64,000 nt of DNA. It comes from Polytrichum commune. Its lineage: Eukaryota > Streptophyta > Polytrichopsida > Polytrichales > Polytrichaceae. Below the pieces are notes generated by a model. It did no database searches, was not told the origin of the DNA, and was given only the letters and a program-made list of their open reading frames with translations. How positions within the stretch are numbered: position 1 is the first letter of the stretch; each line of letters starts with the position of its first letter. The DNA lies in contig OX485808.1 of assembly GCA_950295325.1 (NCBI GenBank), positions 21,906,527 to 21,970,526 on the forward strand, in the 5' to 3' direction. This document shows, in pieces, positions 1-10,969 of the stretch. The translations under genes were made by a program, and so were the position numbers.

Positions 1-60
1 TGATGTTTTTTTCAAGCAAAGGGAGTGAGATAATTTTGTTATTGTCACAACTCATTGGTG

Positions 61-830
61 TGCATTATGGTGTTGTTTCATATTTCAATTGGTCTTGTGT
101 AATCTTGAAACAAACATCACAAGAATTAGAGGAAACTTATTCTTGGAGGGTTTTTTTCTCAAAATTGAATGCCTTTAACGGGAATGAACAAGTTGGCAAG
201 TGCTTATCTTGCCCAAGAGCAAATCCCTAGCAATGGACAATATTAGAGGTCAATAGAGATTGATGGTATTTGCTAGAGATACAACTCTTTGAGGTTGTTC
301 TCTTTCTACATGTAATCCAAAACAAGCATCACGAGAACTAGAGGAAAGTAAAAAAAAAAATTGTCTTCTTTCAAATGTGGAGGCCTTGAACAGGCATGGA
401 CAAGTTAATCTGCACTTATCTCCCTCAAGGACAAACCAAATTTGAGATTGCTAGAGATGAATATTGTTTCCGAACATACAACTCTCTAAATCTTATGTCA
501 TCAAGTCATGCTTTAGGGCAAAGAAAGAGAAATGATTTAGATGTTGCCACCAGTATGAATGATAGTGTTCCACATCTTCAAGTTGGTCTATTTCTATATG
601 TAATCTTGAAACAAGCATCCTAAGACTTTCAGCAAAGTAAAAGAATATTGTCTTCTCTCAAGGATGAAGATCATGAATGGGCATGAACAAGTTGGCACTC
701 ACTTGTCTCCTTAAAGGGAAACCCCCTAGGTTTCATCATGGTTGGTGATAAAAAATAAATAAAAATAAAGCAATTTCCCTCACTAGGATGGGTGGACCAC
801 AGTATTTATAAGCCTATAACCCTAAAATAC
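61..830 (+). repeat. dispersed repeat family A, three direct copies
   Basis: Three related direct copies lie at about 66-226, 290-440 and 565-830. Each runs through a block reading roughly TATATGTAATCTTGAAACAA, then GAGGAAAGTA, then a CTTGAACGGGCATG block, then TTGGCACTTGTCTCC. Further copies occur at about 1640-1775 and 8615-8850. The third and the 8.6 kb copies both continue into a segment resembling CACTAGGATGGGTGGA. No protein of recognisable type is encoded; the short open frames here are not supported by any motif. The repeat may derive from a small LTR or TRIM element, but I see no clear termini. Confidence 0.6.
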
Positions 831-1017
831 TTATGTCATATTGTGTCTTTCTAGAAGAAAAATAGAGAGCATTTTAGCATTGCCACAATCGGGATTATGC
901 TAAAGTTACTTTAATGTTTCTATACATTTATTATTCATATTATCAAAATTATCTATATGGTTGTCAAGTGATGGGAACTACCTCTTGAACTAAAAGTGCA
1001 TGGGGGATAAGATATAG

Positions 1018-1335
1018 AACTACACTAAATATGATATTTAGTGTCATATGGTTTTTAGTGTCACCATGGTAACTTTTTGCATGACACTTCTTATCAATAA
1101 GTGAACAAACATGGTCATGGATGATAGATGAGGTCATCCATTGGCCACAACCCGACCTTCTCTTGTCAACAACTTGTGATGAAATATTGTCATGGATGAT
1201 TGAAATTTGGAAGAGAATATCACTTGGTAAGTGACAGTAATTGCAACACTGTAAATCTATAATCCCCCAAAAAAATTACAAGGAATGACAAAAAAAATGT
1301 TGGGTTAACATTTATTGTAGGTGACACTACACCAT
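1018..1335. repeat. CACTA-like palindromic terminal motif (weak)
   Basis: At about 1021 the sequence CACTAAATATGATATTTAGT is a near-palindrome of the kind also found at 20604, 20978 and 61507. At 1322 a GTGACACTACACC motif occurs. The spacing suggests a ~300 bp CACTA-like MITE, but the right end does not match the left well and no target duplication is visible. Confidence 0.3.
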
Positions 1336-1455
1336 GGTCTACAATTAGTATTTTACTACAATTGTTATTTTATGTTTTGCATGTTTGTGCATTGTTGCTA
1401 GAGAGCTTGTTGCTTGAGATATTGATTCTAGATTAATATAGTTACTACATCTTTG

Positions 1456-1623
1456 TTTGTTTTATTTTTATTTTTTTTGGAACACAAGAAGCGTTTGATC
1501 ACTTGGCTAGTTTCCTGTCAAGTAGAGAGATGATTTCACGGCGAGGAATCGAACCACCAACCACTCCGTTCAGTTTGGGTACCTTTCCACTATCATCCGG
1601 TAGTTTAGGGTCATCTCGGACCC
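1456..1623 (-). mobile_element. tRNA-derived SINE with 16 bp target-site duplication
   Basis: On the minus strand this 168 bp unit starts with GGGTCCGAGATGACCC and ends in an A-rich tail (AAAAAAAATAAAAATAAAAC). A perfect RNA polymerase III B box, GGTTCGATTCC, lies at 1545-1555 (minus strand), and an A-box-like GATGATAGTGG lies upstream of it. The 16 bp sequence AGTTACTACATCTTTG flanks it exactly at 1440-1455 and 1624-1639, which is strong evidence for target-primed insertion. It landed inside a copy of repeat family A, since the sequence after the right duplication continues as that repeat. A diverged relative lies at 11891-12041. Confidence 0.9.
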
Positions 1624-1639
1624 AGTTACTACATCTTTG

Positions 1640-1775
1640 AAGTGCTTTGCTTCTATATGTAATTATGAGACATGCATCGTGACAATTAAAGAACTCTCAA
1701 AGGAGTTTGCGTTCTTTCAAAGACAAATGCCTTGAACATGCATGAACAATCATGGCCACACCTATCTCTCCACTA
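1640..1775 (+). repeat. repeat family A, copy interrupted by SINE
   Basis: The sequence matches the TATATGTAAT, CTTTCAAAG and CCTTGAACATGCATGAACAA blocks of the copies at 61-830. Its left part lies before the SINE, so the SINE is the younger insertion. Confidence 0.55.
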
Positions 1776-1971
1776 TAATTACATGGACCATAATGTGTAC
1801 CATACATCAAGTTCTCAAGAAGGCCATCTATCTTGAAGGCACACGTTTAAATGTTAACGAAGTCAACAAGAACCACTAAATGACCAAAAAAATTGAACAC
1901 CCTCCCCCCCCCCCAAATTTAAGTGTCATCAATTTTTTACGGGCAACAAGAATCAACAACATGCATGATTA

Positions 1972-2356
1972 AGGTAGGGGTGGCAATTTCCGTGCGGGTC
2001 CTAAAGTCGACCCCTATATCGGAAGCACCTATCTAGGTGCTTTTACATGGGTTTACAAAAGCACCTATCAAGGTGTTTTTACCGTTCACAGTGCTGCCAA
2101 CATTTCATTGGCTGCCAGCGGTCGGTTTTAGAAATCCACCCTGTGGATATACCACGTACCCTATGTGCGAGTGTTGGTCACTCTACAAGGTTTCCTTTAA
2201 AAATTTGTAGGAAATCATAAACATGTTGGAAAATTTTGATTTTTTCATAGTTGCTCTTGCACCAGCTTTGCGGAGCGCTCAAAATTTATTAAAAAATAGT
2301 TTCAGCATCCCAACTAGGCACATCTGAAATTTGGACGGAAATTGCCACCCCTACCT
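1972..2356. mobile_element. MITE with 22 bp perfect inverted ends, TA target
   Basis: The terminal inverted repeats begin AGGTAGGGGTGGCAATTTCC at 1972 and have their exact complement ending at 2356. TA dinucleotides flank both sides (1970-1971 and 2357-2358), as expected for a Tc1/mariner-type target. The 385 bp interior has no coding potential but contains a small hairpin around AGCACCTATCTAGGTGCT. The inner part TAGGGGTGGCAA resembles hAT ends, but no matching 8 bp duplication is present. The element at 51149-51460 shares the AGGTAG start and GGGG-rich end. Confidence 0.8.
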
Positions 2357-2358
2357 TA

Positions 2359-5300
2359 TAGGGAGCAGAGGAGGACTTGATTTGCATAAATGACATTGAT
2401 TTCCTCAAAAATCTCACCAACATTGGAATAGTTTGCATTTCATTCATTGGAACAACTGGCACATGAAAACCTACTTGAGGTTCCGATGGGAGGCAGGCTA
2501 AGGCCTTGGGTTCTAGCCACTCTTGCATCTTAGTGAAATGTATGGTTTAAGTTATGTCAATGTTGATCAATTAGCTTGCCAATACCAATCACTTATCAAG
2601 ACACTACAAGCATATGAGTCATGGACATTTGTCATGCATCACTGGAAACTTATACTATATCACTAAGAGAAATTACAAATCTACCAACAAACCACATCAG
2701 ATTTGCATTGTTCTTTCATTGGTCATGACGATTGATTAGGACTCGTATGTTGGTAGTGAGAACTTACCATTTTCCATATCAATCAATTGTATTAGCATCA
2801 CATGAATGGACTATGATACACTTACACGATGGTATAATGTAGTGATATGAGTGACGTTCAACGGGTGGTTAATTTGAACCCTTTCATATGAAGATTTTGT
2901 CATGAAAATTCTTTCCCTTGCTATTCACAACATCACATGTGATGCTTGCAACGGATGGAGACTTGAATCTAAATGCGATGCACTTGTTATGTGCACAATT
3001 AGGATGTTTGGCTCGATTATGGGCACTTTGAATTGCACAAACAATTTTGGCTACTATATCATATTGGGAATATTCTCATCCACTTAACAATTGCAAATCA
3101 CAAGGATTTTCAAATTCAAGTTTCAAAATCAGAATTGAGATGCAGAAGTTACAAGGGAATATTTTTTTGCTTTCAATTTTTACAATCCCATAGGTCTTCC
3201 CAATTGTGTTAACCATCAAACGTAGGATGGTTAATATTTCTTGTGAATATGGGCCAATTTCATCACAACATGTTTCTTTATGATGTTTGTCTTCAACTAC
3301 TAAAGGTTGATAGTAGGTTTGTAGGCTCAACTACTATATGGGCAATTTTTTCCCAAAAATTAATTAATTTCAAAAACAGCTTAGGCAACTTGTAAAAAAA
3401 ATCTAAAAAAGAAAACATGTATATTTATATTATTTATTTAGGCACATAGGATATCCTATGTACAAATCTATGTATTATAACTTATATTCCATTCATTCTC
3501 CTTGAATTTAGTTTGAGCTTTCCAATGCACCAAATTTTGTAGAATATAGGCATTTTGAAGAAAAAAATTATGATTAATTTCTTTGAAATATTTTCTGCTT
3601 AACCTACTATTGGCTTATAGAATAAGCCTTGCCAAATACCACACAAGATTAGTTATTCAACTTAGAAGAGTGACCACGTAAGGCGCACATGCCTTAGGGA
3701 CTTGATCACGTAAATTTAACTTTGCAAGCTTGAAAGAAAACTAGTTTTGGGATGGCAAAGAGTCATCATGAAACACTATGGGGATGTCATGGTCTTACTA
3801 CTCATTCCTAACCGCTACATGGTTACCAAATCTATGATTGTGATTCCAAATCTCCCCTCCTTGTTGGAGACCCTTTCAAGCTCGCAAAGTTGTCCCGAAA
3901 GGAGGTTATTATTCTTACCTTGAAGGTTGGTAAAACATGATCATTGTAAAGGGAACGCTCTCCATCCATGTCCGAGAACAAATAATTGATGATTATTTTA
4001 TTTATATATGCTTCAATTTCTTATTTTATTTTCATAGATCATAGTGGTCAAGAACGAGTGGTAAAACCACATGATTTCCGTAGTGAAACTTCAATCAATA
4101 CAATGAATTGTTGTTTCAATGTGGCCCACACTATTCTATTAAATCCTACATCAATTATGATGTTGGTAAATAAAGTGGACCATGTTAATGTCTTATGTAG
4201 AGACTACATGTGGTCATGTTTTCAACTTTCTTTATATGAAATGTAACATGTATGTACATTGATACATGCAATTAAATTTACCCACACTAATTTATCAACA
4301 TTCCACACTACTTTGAATATTTTCCACCACAATAACAAAATCCTATAATTTTTTTACTTTGGTTGCTAAGTGGATAATTAAATAGAGTTATAAGTTTTTG
4401 GGATCTAGTTTTGACCCAACAATCTATTTGCAAAGGCAAGTGTCTCTGAAGGAAACCTAATTGTACATAGCAATGTTGCATTGATGTTGGGTTCATGTTG
4501 GGAAGTCTCCAAAGGTTTGATGCAGGTATAATCCTAATATGGAATTACTACTAAGTTGATATTTCCAATATTCTATTATATTTGATGTTTTCCCTTCAAT
4601 TGTATGTATGTATGTAGCACTAATGTTGGGAAGGTGTTGGGAAATCTCCAAGGTTTGAAGAGAGTAAAAGGGAAGAAGCGGCCAACTCTATCAATAGCAC
4701 AATTTTGGCACCTATTTTTGGTTTTTCATGGACAGCAACAATCTCTTAATCGGTGAGCACCCCATGCATTTATTTTCATCTTGTTGGAATTTGTGATGTG
4801 TGATGAGACTCCACACTAGCCACCCTACTGCCTACAATCCAAATCATAGCAAGATGGTATGGAGTTAAATATTTTCATAAAGTAGGTGCCTATGGTTTGA
4901 GTTAAGTGGTTCTTGCCCTCGTTTAGGGTTTATGTCGTGTGGCCTATTGCAAAGTAGATGGGTGAATTCATCACCTTGACTAAACTATTTCGATGTTGTC
5001 CACTTCAAAACTTGTCCTCACCTTATATTTGCAATTGCATGATCAAAATCAACAATATTCACCAACCAATATACAACATACAACATCATAGATTTCGAGC
5101 AACTACATGCATGCATGAACTTAACACTATTCCAACTTAAATTTTATTTAAAGGATATATTACAAGTAAGTGTGATAAGCAAAAAAAATTGAGCCCATGT
5201 GGCGATTTTCACACCCGTGCGATTGTATCATCATGTCAAACTACATGGCTCCCAATTTCAAACCCCCTTCAAAAATGGACCTCACAATATACAAATAAGG

Positions 5301-6112
5301 GTCAATCAACTTTTATGACTTTGAATGTTTCTACAACTTTACGTAATTTGTGTGTCATGTGATCTTAATGTCTTAGTGCTTGTAATTTAATTGCTAATCC
5401 CAAAGAGATAGAGAAAAAGTCCATGTAAGATAAGGGACTATAGTGCTCAAGGTGTCCAACATAGACACTTTTACCTTATTTATGATTCAAATATATTTTG
5501 ATTAATTATTCTACATTCAGTATTGAACATTGTAACTTGGAGGACCTATGTGTTCAATTCAGGAATCAACAATCATGTATGTTCGATAACCATAAATAAA
5601 TCATGGGAAGTCCGATTTTCAATCTAATTGTTGTTGATGCTTCATCGTAGATTTGCTAATTTAAATTTTCAATTGAGTCTTCCGGCCACAAACTCAATGG
5701 CAGTCGACACAAAGCAACAACATAATTATGATTCAAAAGATCATGAACTTTGTGGTCCAAGAATCCCGGGTTGTTGTTTTTGTTTTCAAGTTGTTAGATT
5801 TATGAGAAATCAATAGTTTGTCATTTCCCAAGAGTTCTAGGGCCGCATTACCACAAACCAAGAACCATGTCTATGAAAATTGAAGGGAACAACTTACTTA
5901 GCTAAACAAACCCACCTACCACAAGGGTAGCCAGTAAATCCTACCTTTAAAACAAAGGAACTCCTGAGCAAGGTAGGGCCAACGTGCTCAAATTTACGTC
6001 AGTGGAAAGACTCACAAACTCCTTTCTTTTTCTTTTTTTCTTTCTTAAGGACCCTTGAAAATCATTTACATGCGGTACCCTAGGAAACATAATTTCAATG
6101 TTGTAATTGATG
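2359..6112. other. no recognisable gene
   Basis: This is AT-rich sequence with only short open frames that lack recognisable domains, codon-use signal or splice-consistent extension. A short local duplication containing GTTGGGAA and TCTCCAA blocks occurs around 4496-4530 and 4625-4660. I see no transposon termini. Confidence 0.6.
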
Positions 6113-6182
6113 GGCCCTCAAGCTTAGTGTAGAGTGAAAGTGGACCATAACATATGTGTGGGTTCAAATCCCCATCATGGCA
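6113..6182 (+). mobile_element. possible tRNA-derived SINE head
   Basis: An A-box-like AGCTTAGTGTAGAG is followed about 35 bp later by a perfect B-box-like GGTTCAAATCC, the spacing of an internal Pol III promoter. The sequence begins GGGCCCTCAAGCTTAGTG, and a partial second copy (GGGCCCTCAATCTCTAG) lies near 6449. No tail or target duplication is evident. It does not fold into a convincing full tRNA. Confidence 0.35.
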
Positions 6183-7064
6183 ATATATTATTTCTAGAAG
6201 TGAATGATAATTTCATTGATTGCCACGGTCTCTAACTTGGCGTTACACCCACCTCTTTTTTATAGACTTGATGCAACATATGATAGATCACAAAACATTA
6301 TCCACTTGGTGCCATGTAAGATGCCATATAAATTTTTATATATTAAAAAACAATCGCCCCTTAAGCCTTCAAAATCTAGTGTAACTTTAGTGAACTTGGA
6401 GTGTCTTTGGCTTCTCGACCAATCACATAATTTGTATATCATCGGTCAAGGGCCCTCAATCTCTAGTATAAAGTGGCCCTAACTTACCCACATTTGAACA
6501 AGCGGTATGTGAGTCAAGTATGACCCAAATATAGAGCAATTGGCCCCGAACTTGATAAAGGGCTTAAAGGGGACTCCAAGGCATGATCCTCCACAAAGTG
6601 ACTTAGCACCTCAAGACAAAAGAAGGCGAGGCCGGAAGAACTTCTCAAGACACATTCATTCTACATATAAGAAACCGGATAGTAGAAGTAATCTCTACCT
6701 CACATTCAATACGACAATTAATACACACAAATGGTTAGCCTCAAAATCAGGCCAAGGGTATGTAGATGTTGGGCTTTTTAGCAGGGACCCACCCATCCTA
6801 GGTAAGATTAAAACGTTAAAAACGCAGTCAACTATGATATTATAACATATGCATTTATCTCTAGTTCTAAAAGAGACTCCAAATTGTATTATTTTATTAG
6901 TGTGGGAATATGTATAGTAGTGTGACGTACAGTACCATCGGCAACTTTATAAGTGTGGCCCACAATATAAACTATCATGCAAGGAAATAGTGCACAATTG
7001 TAATTACACATGAACCTTCAACCATTCACTATGTTCTCAATGCTCATTTCTAGAGGTGGACTAA
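6183..7064. other. no recognisable gene
   Basis: Apart from the partial repeat near 6449 I see nothing supported. The open frame at 6540-6845 is rich in basic and polar residues but shows no domain. Confidence 0.5.
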
Positions 7065-7074
7065 GATATCAAAT

Positions 7075-7384
7075 ATAATAAATAAATAAATAAATATAAC
7101 GCCCGTATATTACATACCAACGTGACTGTGAGCCCGTTAACCTTGTATTGATCACGGTTCCCGTGATGCAGTATAGGGTGTTATGCCTCCTTTGGGAGGT
7201 GGGCTTTGATGTAGTGCTAGCTTGCCCCCACCTTATGGTGGGGGGGACGGTGGTTTGTTTGTTGTCAAGTTTCCTTTTGTTCAAGACTAGGTAAGTAAGG
7301 TATTTGATGGCATTTTGATGTATGTTTTTCATGAGATTTTTTATGTGAGTTTTGGGGATTTTCAGCTCTATTAGTTGTTCAATG
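7075..7384 (-). mobile_element. 5'-truncated LINE-like insertion with 10 bp target duplication
   Basis: The 10 bp GATATCAAAT flanks it exactly at 7065-7074 and 7385-7394. Read on the minus strand it ends in a (TTTA)n-type tail at about 7075-7097, as in RTE-type non-LTR retrotransposons. The minus-strand frame from about 7392 encodes an Ile/Lys/Asn-rich stretch including YLTYLVLNKRKLDNK, plausibly the C-terminal end of a reverse transcriptase ORF. The 3' ~95 bp are closely related to the insertion at 17749-17861. The clade assignment is inference; the target duplication and the shared 3' end are seen directly. Confidence 0.7.
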
Positions 7385-7394
7385 GATATCAAAT

Positions 7395-8614
7395 GAAAGT
7401 TATTTGAGACTACGAATCCAAATCATAACTTTCTTCAGCCATATGTTTGAGTCATGTTTCTGTATTTAGCATGTGATAGGGGCCTCCAACGTCTTACCTT
7501 CATGAAAGAAACTTTGGTAATAAGAAGACCTTGAAGGTTGTATGCATAATGGATGTGATTAACATGAATAGTATGAGTATTATGAATAGCGCCAGTATTT
7601 TCGGTGAATAATGTTGCTTTGATAGGATGAAAAGTGAGTCAAGTGAACTGAATGCTAGGAATATGACACCACCTGAATTTTCGAGTATAAGCTTGAATGT
7701 ATGAACGGTAACCAAATATTACTACTTTGTGTGTGTGGGGGGGGGGGGCACATAATGTAATCACTTTGTTCCAAGGTCCAATGAATAGAATGCTATGGCT
7801 AAGTAATGCTATGATCGCCTATTCTTACATCATAAGTTAATTTAGCGAGAAACATTGACGACTGACATGAAGAATGATTGATCTTTTAATGGTCATTGCA
7901 CCCAAATGACTAAGGGTTAGGAGGCAATCTTGGTGCCTATGGAGAGAACATGAGAAACTCAACAAGATGGATTGTTTGGTTATGAAAAAAAAACAAGATT
8001 TAGAAGAGACGTCATGACTAAAAGCAATTCAAAGTGTTTCTTGAATGTTGGTTGGATGGTGATCACCACCTTTATTGTTTGCATGTCTCACTTCAAGGAG
8101 AGAAAGCCACTAGTTGAATTAATAGCATTACATTGCACATTATTTTCAATCCACTAGAAATGTTATATAACCTACAACTTGAACCTCTAATGTTCAATAG
8201 TGTGGGTTAACATATAACGTGCACCGCAACATTATCCTCAAAAAAATTAGGTGAAAATAAGCCATAGTGTGACCCAAAATTATTACCATAATCAATGTAA
8301 TGTAAAGGGCGAGAGTGAACTATTGCTTGCGAGCGTACATGTCATCCATCCAACACAAAAACTTGACACCTTATAAGTTTGTTGCCAATTCATTTCAAAT
8401 AACTTGGACTAGACTAATTTGTGGTCTTTAAAACTAATTCTTATGTCATTTCAACAACCAATTTTTTTCGTTGAGGTGCATGCTATCAAGGACTATTATG
8501 TTGGATGAATGAGAAGTTAGCACATATGCAATAATTCACTCTCACCGTTTAGAAACAAACAAACAAACAAATAAACAAAGACGACTCTGATGCGCCACTA
8601 GCATGAATTTTGGT
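7395..8614. other. no recognisable gene
   Basis: AT-rich sequence with a G11 run near 7736 and an AAAC/AAAT simple repeat near 8553-8577. No coding or terminal-repeat structure is supported. Confidence 0.55.
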
Positions 8615-8850
8615 GTTGCTTCATTTTCAAGTTGGTCTAAATCTAAATGTCATCGCAAAACGGGCATTGCAATAATTAGAGGGGGCCCCACAACTACCGC
8701 CTCCTTTTGAAGGTGGATACCTTGAACGGGAATGGACAAACCAGTTGGCACTTGTCTCCAACTCCCAAGGGCAAGCCCTTAGGTTCCCACATGGTTGGAA
8801 ATATATGGTTCACTCATATACCCCCACTAAGATTGGGTGGAGCATAGGCG
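8615..8850 (+). repeat. repeat family A, distal copy
   Basis: It carries the same ordered blocks as at 61-830, including TTCAAGTTGGTCTA, CCTTGAACGGGAATGGACAA, TTGGCACTTGTCTCC and CACTAAGATTGGGTGGA. It runs directly into the 5S-derived segment. Confidence 0.6.
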
Positions 8851-8852
8851 AT

Positions 8853-8946
8853 AGGGTGCACAATAAGTGCTAGGAAAGTCACCCATCCAAGTACATTCTT
8901 GCCTTGGGCGGCTTAAACTTAACCACGGAGTTCCCACGGGGTCCAC
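8853..8946 (-). pseudogene. 5S rRNA-derived sequence
   Basis: On the minus strand the order of blocks follows plant 5S rRNA: GAACTCCG, then GTTAAG (A-box region), then TGTACTTGGATGGGTGACTT (C-box region), then a TGTGCACCCT end. The intervening positions are diverged, so it is not a functional 5S gene. Such 5S-like segments are known in Cassandra TRIM retrotransposon LTRs and in SINE3-type SINEs. Its position abutting repeat family A suggests that the family may be a 5S-bearing TRIM, which is inference. Confidence 0.6.
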
Positions 8947-9111
8947 GTCAAAGGCCTTGGGTTTAAGTCACCACTTTGTTTAAAAGGACTCAATTAGGAG
9001 GAATTGCTAACATTGCTCAACCCTAGGGTGTTGCAGCGCTAGTGCCAAGTATTATAGAAGAATTATTCTCCCCTTATGTTGGACCTCCCTCACAAAATGA
9101 ATACACCCTAA

Positions 9112-10152
9112 CAGGGTTAATTTTTGCACCCGTCACAGCCCGTCACATGTCAAATTTCCGTCGAATTTTACCACAACTCGTCACAAGACAGAAAAATGTA
9201 AAACTGAATCTGTCAAAAGACATAAAGCTTTTAAAATGCCCGTCAAATGACAGGACCCAGTCTGAGATGACCTGTCACAGATTTAACTTTACAAGTTCCC
9301 TACATTCATCTACTAATCATCTTAAATTCCCAACAGGCATTCATTCATGCTAGGGCTCCCGTAAAGCATGATAGAAGCCGCCACGACAAGTTAAACATTG
9401 TTTCATAGACAACAGCTTATCAGCCTTATCTGTTGAGGTTTGCTTCTCTCAGCTCGTCAAGTTGGGATCTGTTGAGTACCCGAGGTATGTTCTTATGCAT
9501 TTTTCGTAGCGTATCTGCGGTTGCCATAATGTCCTGCAATGTTGTCTCTTTGAGAAGCTCGCACATCACTTAACGTAGAGCAGTAGACTCAGTGGAGGAC
9601 CAATTGGCCCAATCTCACAAGATTATGGCAGAAGGTGCTTGTAATACCATCGAGTATTGCAATATGCGAGAGGGGATTTTCAAAGCAAAATTTGGTGAAG
9701 AGTGCATAGCGTTCTCGACTTCGATTGAATACATTGGACGCGTTAATGCGCGTATCTCTATGTGGCATAGATGTGGGAGATATAGATTGGTTAGCTGTTA
9801 TGCAAGAATGGAGAAATATGCGAGATAGACGTATTCTAGCATTGGATTGAGTGATCCCAATTTTTTTGGGTTGAGGTTGTGGATAGTGGACATTTACATA
9901 TAAATGTTTTTGATATAAGAGTTTATTGGTATTTTAGTACAAGAATTTATGATGTATTGCAAAGGGACTTCATTCTTTGAATACATGTTGAAGTTTACTT
10001 TGTAAATGAGCATTAAATAAATTCAACCCGTCAAATGAGAATTTTGCCCGTCAAAAAACTGGTTTATATTGGATGAACCCGTCACAAAAACAGGTCAAGA
10101 AATTACAGCCCGTCACAAGATAGATGGGACCCCTTGTCAAAAATTACCACTG
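9112..10152 (+). mobile_element. hAT transposon remnant, exact 8 bp target duplication
   Basis: The ends are CAGGGTTAATTTTTG (9112) and, inverted, CAGTGGTAATTTTTG (10152), 13 of 15 identical. The 8 bp CACCCTAA flanks both sides at 9104-9111 and 10153-10160, diagnostic of the hAT superfamily. The first ~250 bp and last ~130 bp are dense in CCCGTCACA and CCCGTCAAA motifs, likely subterminal transposase-binding repeats. The 1041 bp interior keeps only the C-terminal coding part of a transposase, so this is an internally deleted, non-autonomous copy. Confidence 0.95.
9585..9864 (+). pseudogene. hAT transposase C-terminal dimerisation domain remnant
   Basis: The plus-strand frame in phase with position 9665 encodes LWQKVLVIPSSIAICERGFS, followed by KQNLVKS, then a stop (TAG at about 9710), then RLRLNTLDALMRVSL and IDWLAVMQEWRNMRDRR. 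The pattern I-P-x-S followed by C-E-R-x-F-S is the core of the hAT C-terminal dimerisation region, and a stop follows the basic end. Upstream the frame opens only after a stop at 9584, so the N-terminal BED finger and catalytic core are gone. It sits inside the 9112-10152 element in its natural place near the right end. The premature stop and truncation make it non-functional. Confidence 0.85.
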
Positions 10153-10160
10153 CACCCTAA

Positions 10161-10469
10161 CCTCCATAACATCACTCCCTCTCTTATACCTCAAAATCCC
10201 AATGAACGGATGTACTCCGTTTAAATCTCCCTCCTTATCGTCACATTGCCCTCCCATATATTTATCACATGCTTCGAAATTAAAACAGTCCATCAAAGTA
10301 TTCAAACCACATTCTCGCACGCATCACATTGTCATTATTGCAATGTTCACTTTATGGTATTCCATAATCCACACGTTACACTATTTCTCTACTATCACAC
10401 ATCCATGTTACCACTGCAGACCTCCTTAATATCACGTGCACTTGGGACCCCTTGCAAAACCGGCCCTTA
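10161..10469. other. no recognisable gene
   Basis: C- and T-rich sequence with overlapping short open frames that show no domain. Confidence 0.5.
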
Positions 10470-10472
10470 TTA

Positions 10473-10966
10473 GGGCCACTTCGCACACAAGATCGAGAGC
10501 CCGTGACCGATACACTTCAAGCACTCTCATTGGTGGGAAAGGCAGAGCCGGTCCAAGTTCGCTTCACACTACGCTTGAGGGACCAATGGAGTATGTGAAT
10601 GCAAGATGGATGTAAAGTCTACATGGATTCATACATGGCAACGACTGGATTATGTTTCATACTTGGACTTTTTTCAAAAACCATCTCTTGGAGGTAGGCC
10701 TAACACAAAACCGGGAAACCATGGCACTCCGAACACACACAACCGTTGATTTATTCTATTTTACCATGTGTGAGGACCCGCATGAATAGAAATTCATGGA
10801 AATAGCATTTGGTTGAGGGCCCGGTCACATATGACTTCACACTACCCTTGAGGATCCGTGACCACACCAGGTGATTTTCGAGGTGTCTTGGACGGCCTTT
10901 GGACACTTTCTTTTGGGCTCTCACAGTTTCATGGTCACGGCTCTTGGCTCGAGTGCGATGTGACCC
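10473..10966. mobile_element. PIF/Harbinger-type MITE, TTA target duplication
   Basis: Imperfect inverted ends of about 37 bp start GGGCCACTTCGCAC on the left and GGGTCACATCGCAC on the inverted right, both running on to a CCGTGACC block. TTA flanks both sides (10470-10472 and 10967-10969), the hallmark TWA target of the PIF/Harbinger superfamily. The 494 bp interior is non-coding and holds an extra GCTTCACACTACGCTTGAGG motif related to the MITE at 23338. Confidence 0.85.
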
Positions 10967-10969
10967 TTA

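Noticed and set aside
6113-6182. tRNA gene
   Set aside because: A and B boxes are present but the acceptor and anticodon arms do not pair, so a SINE head is more likely.
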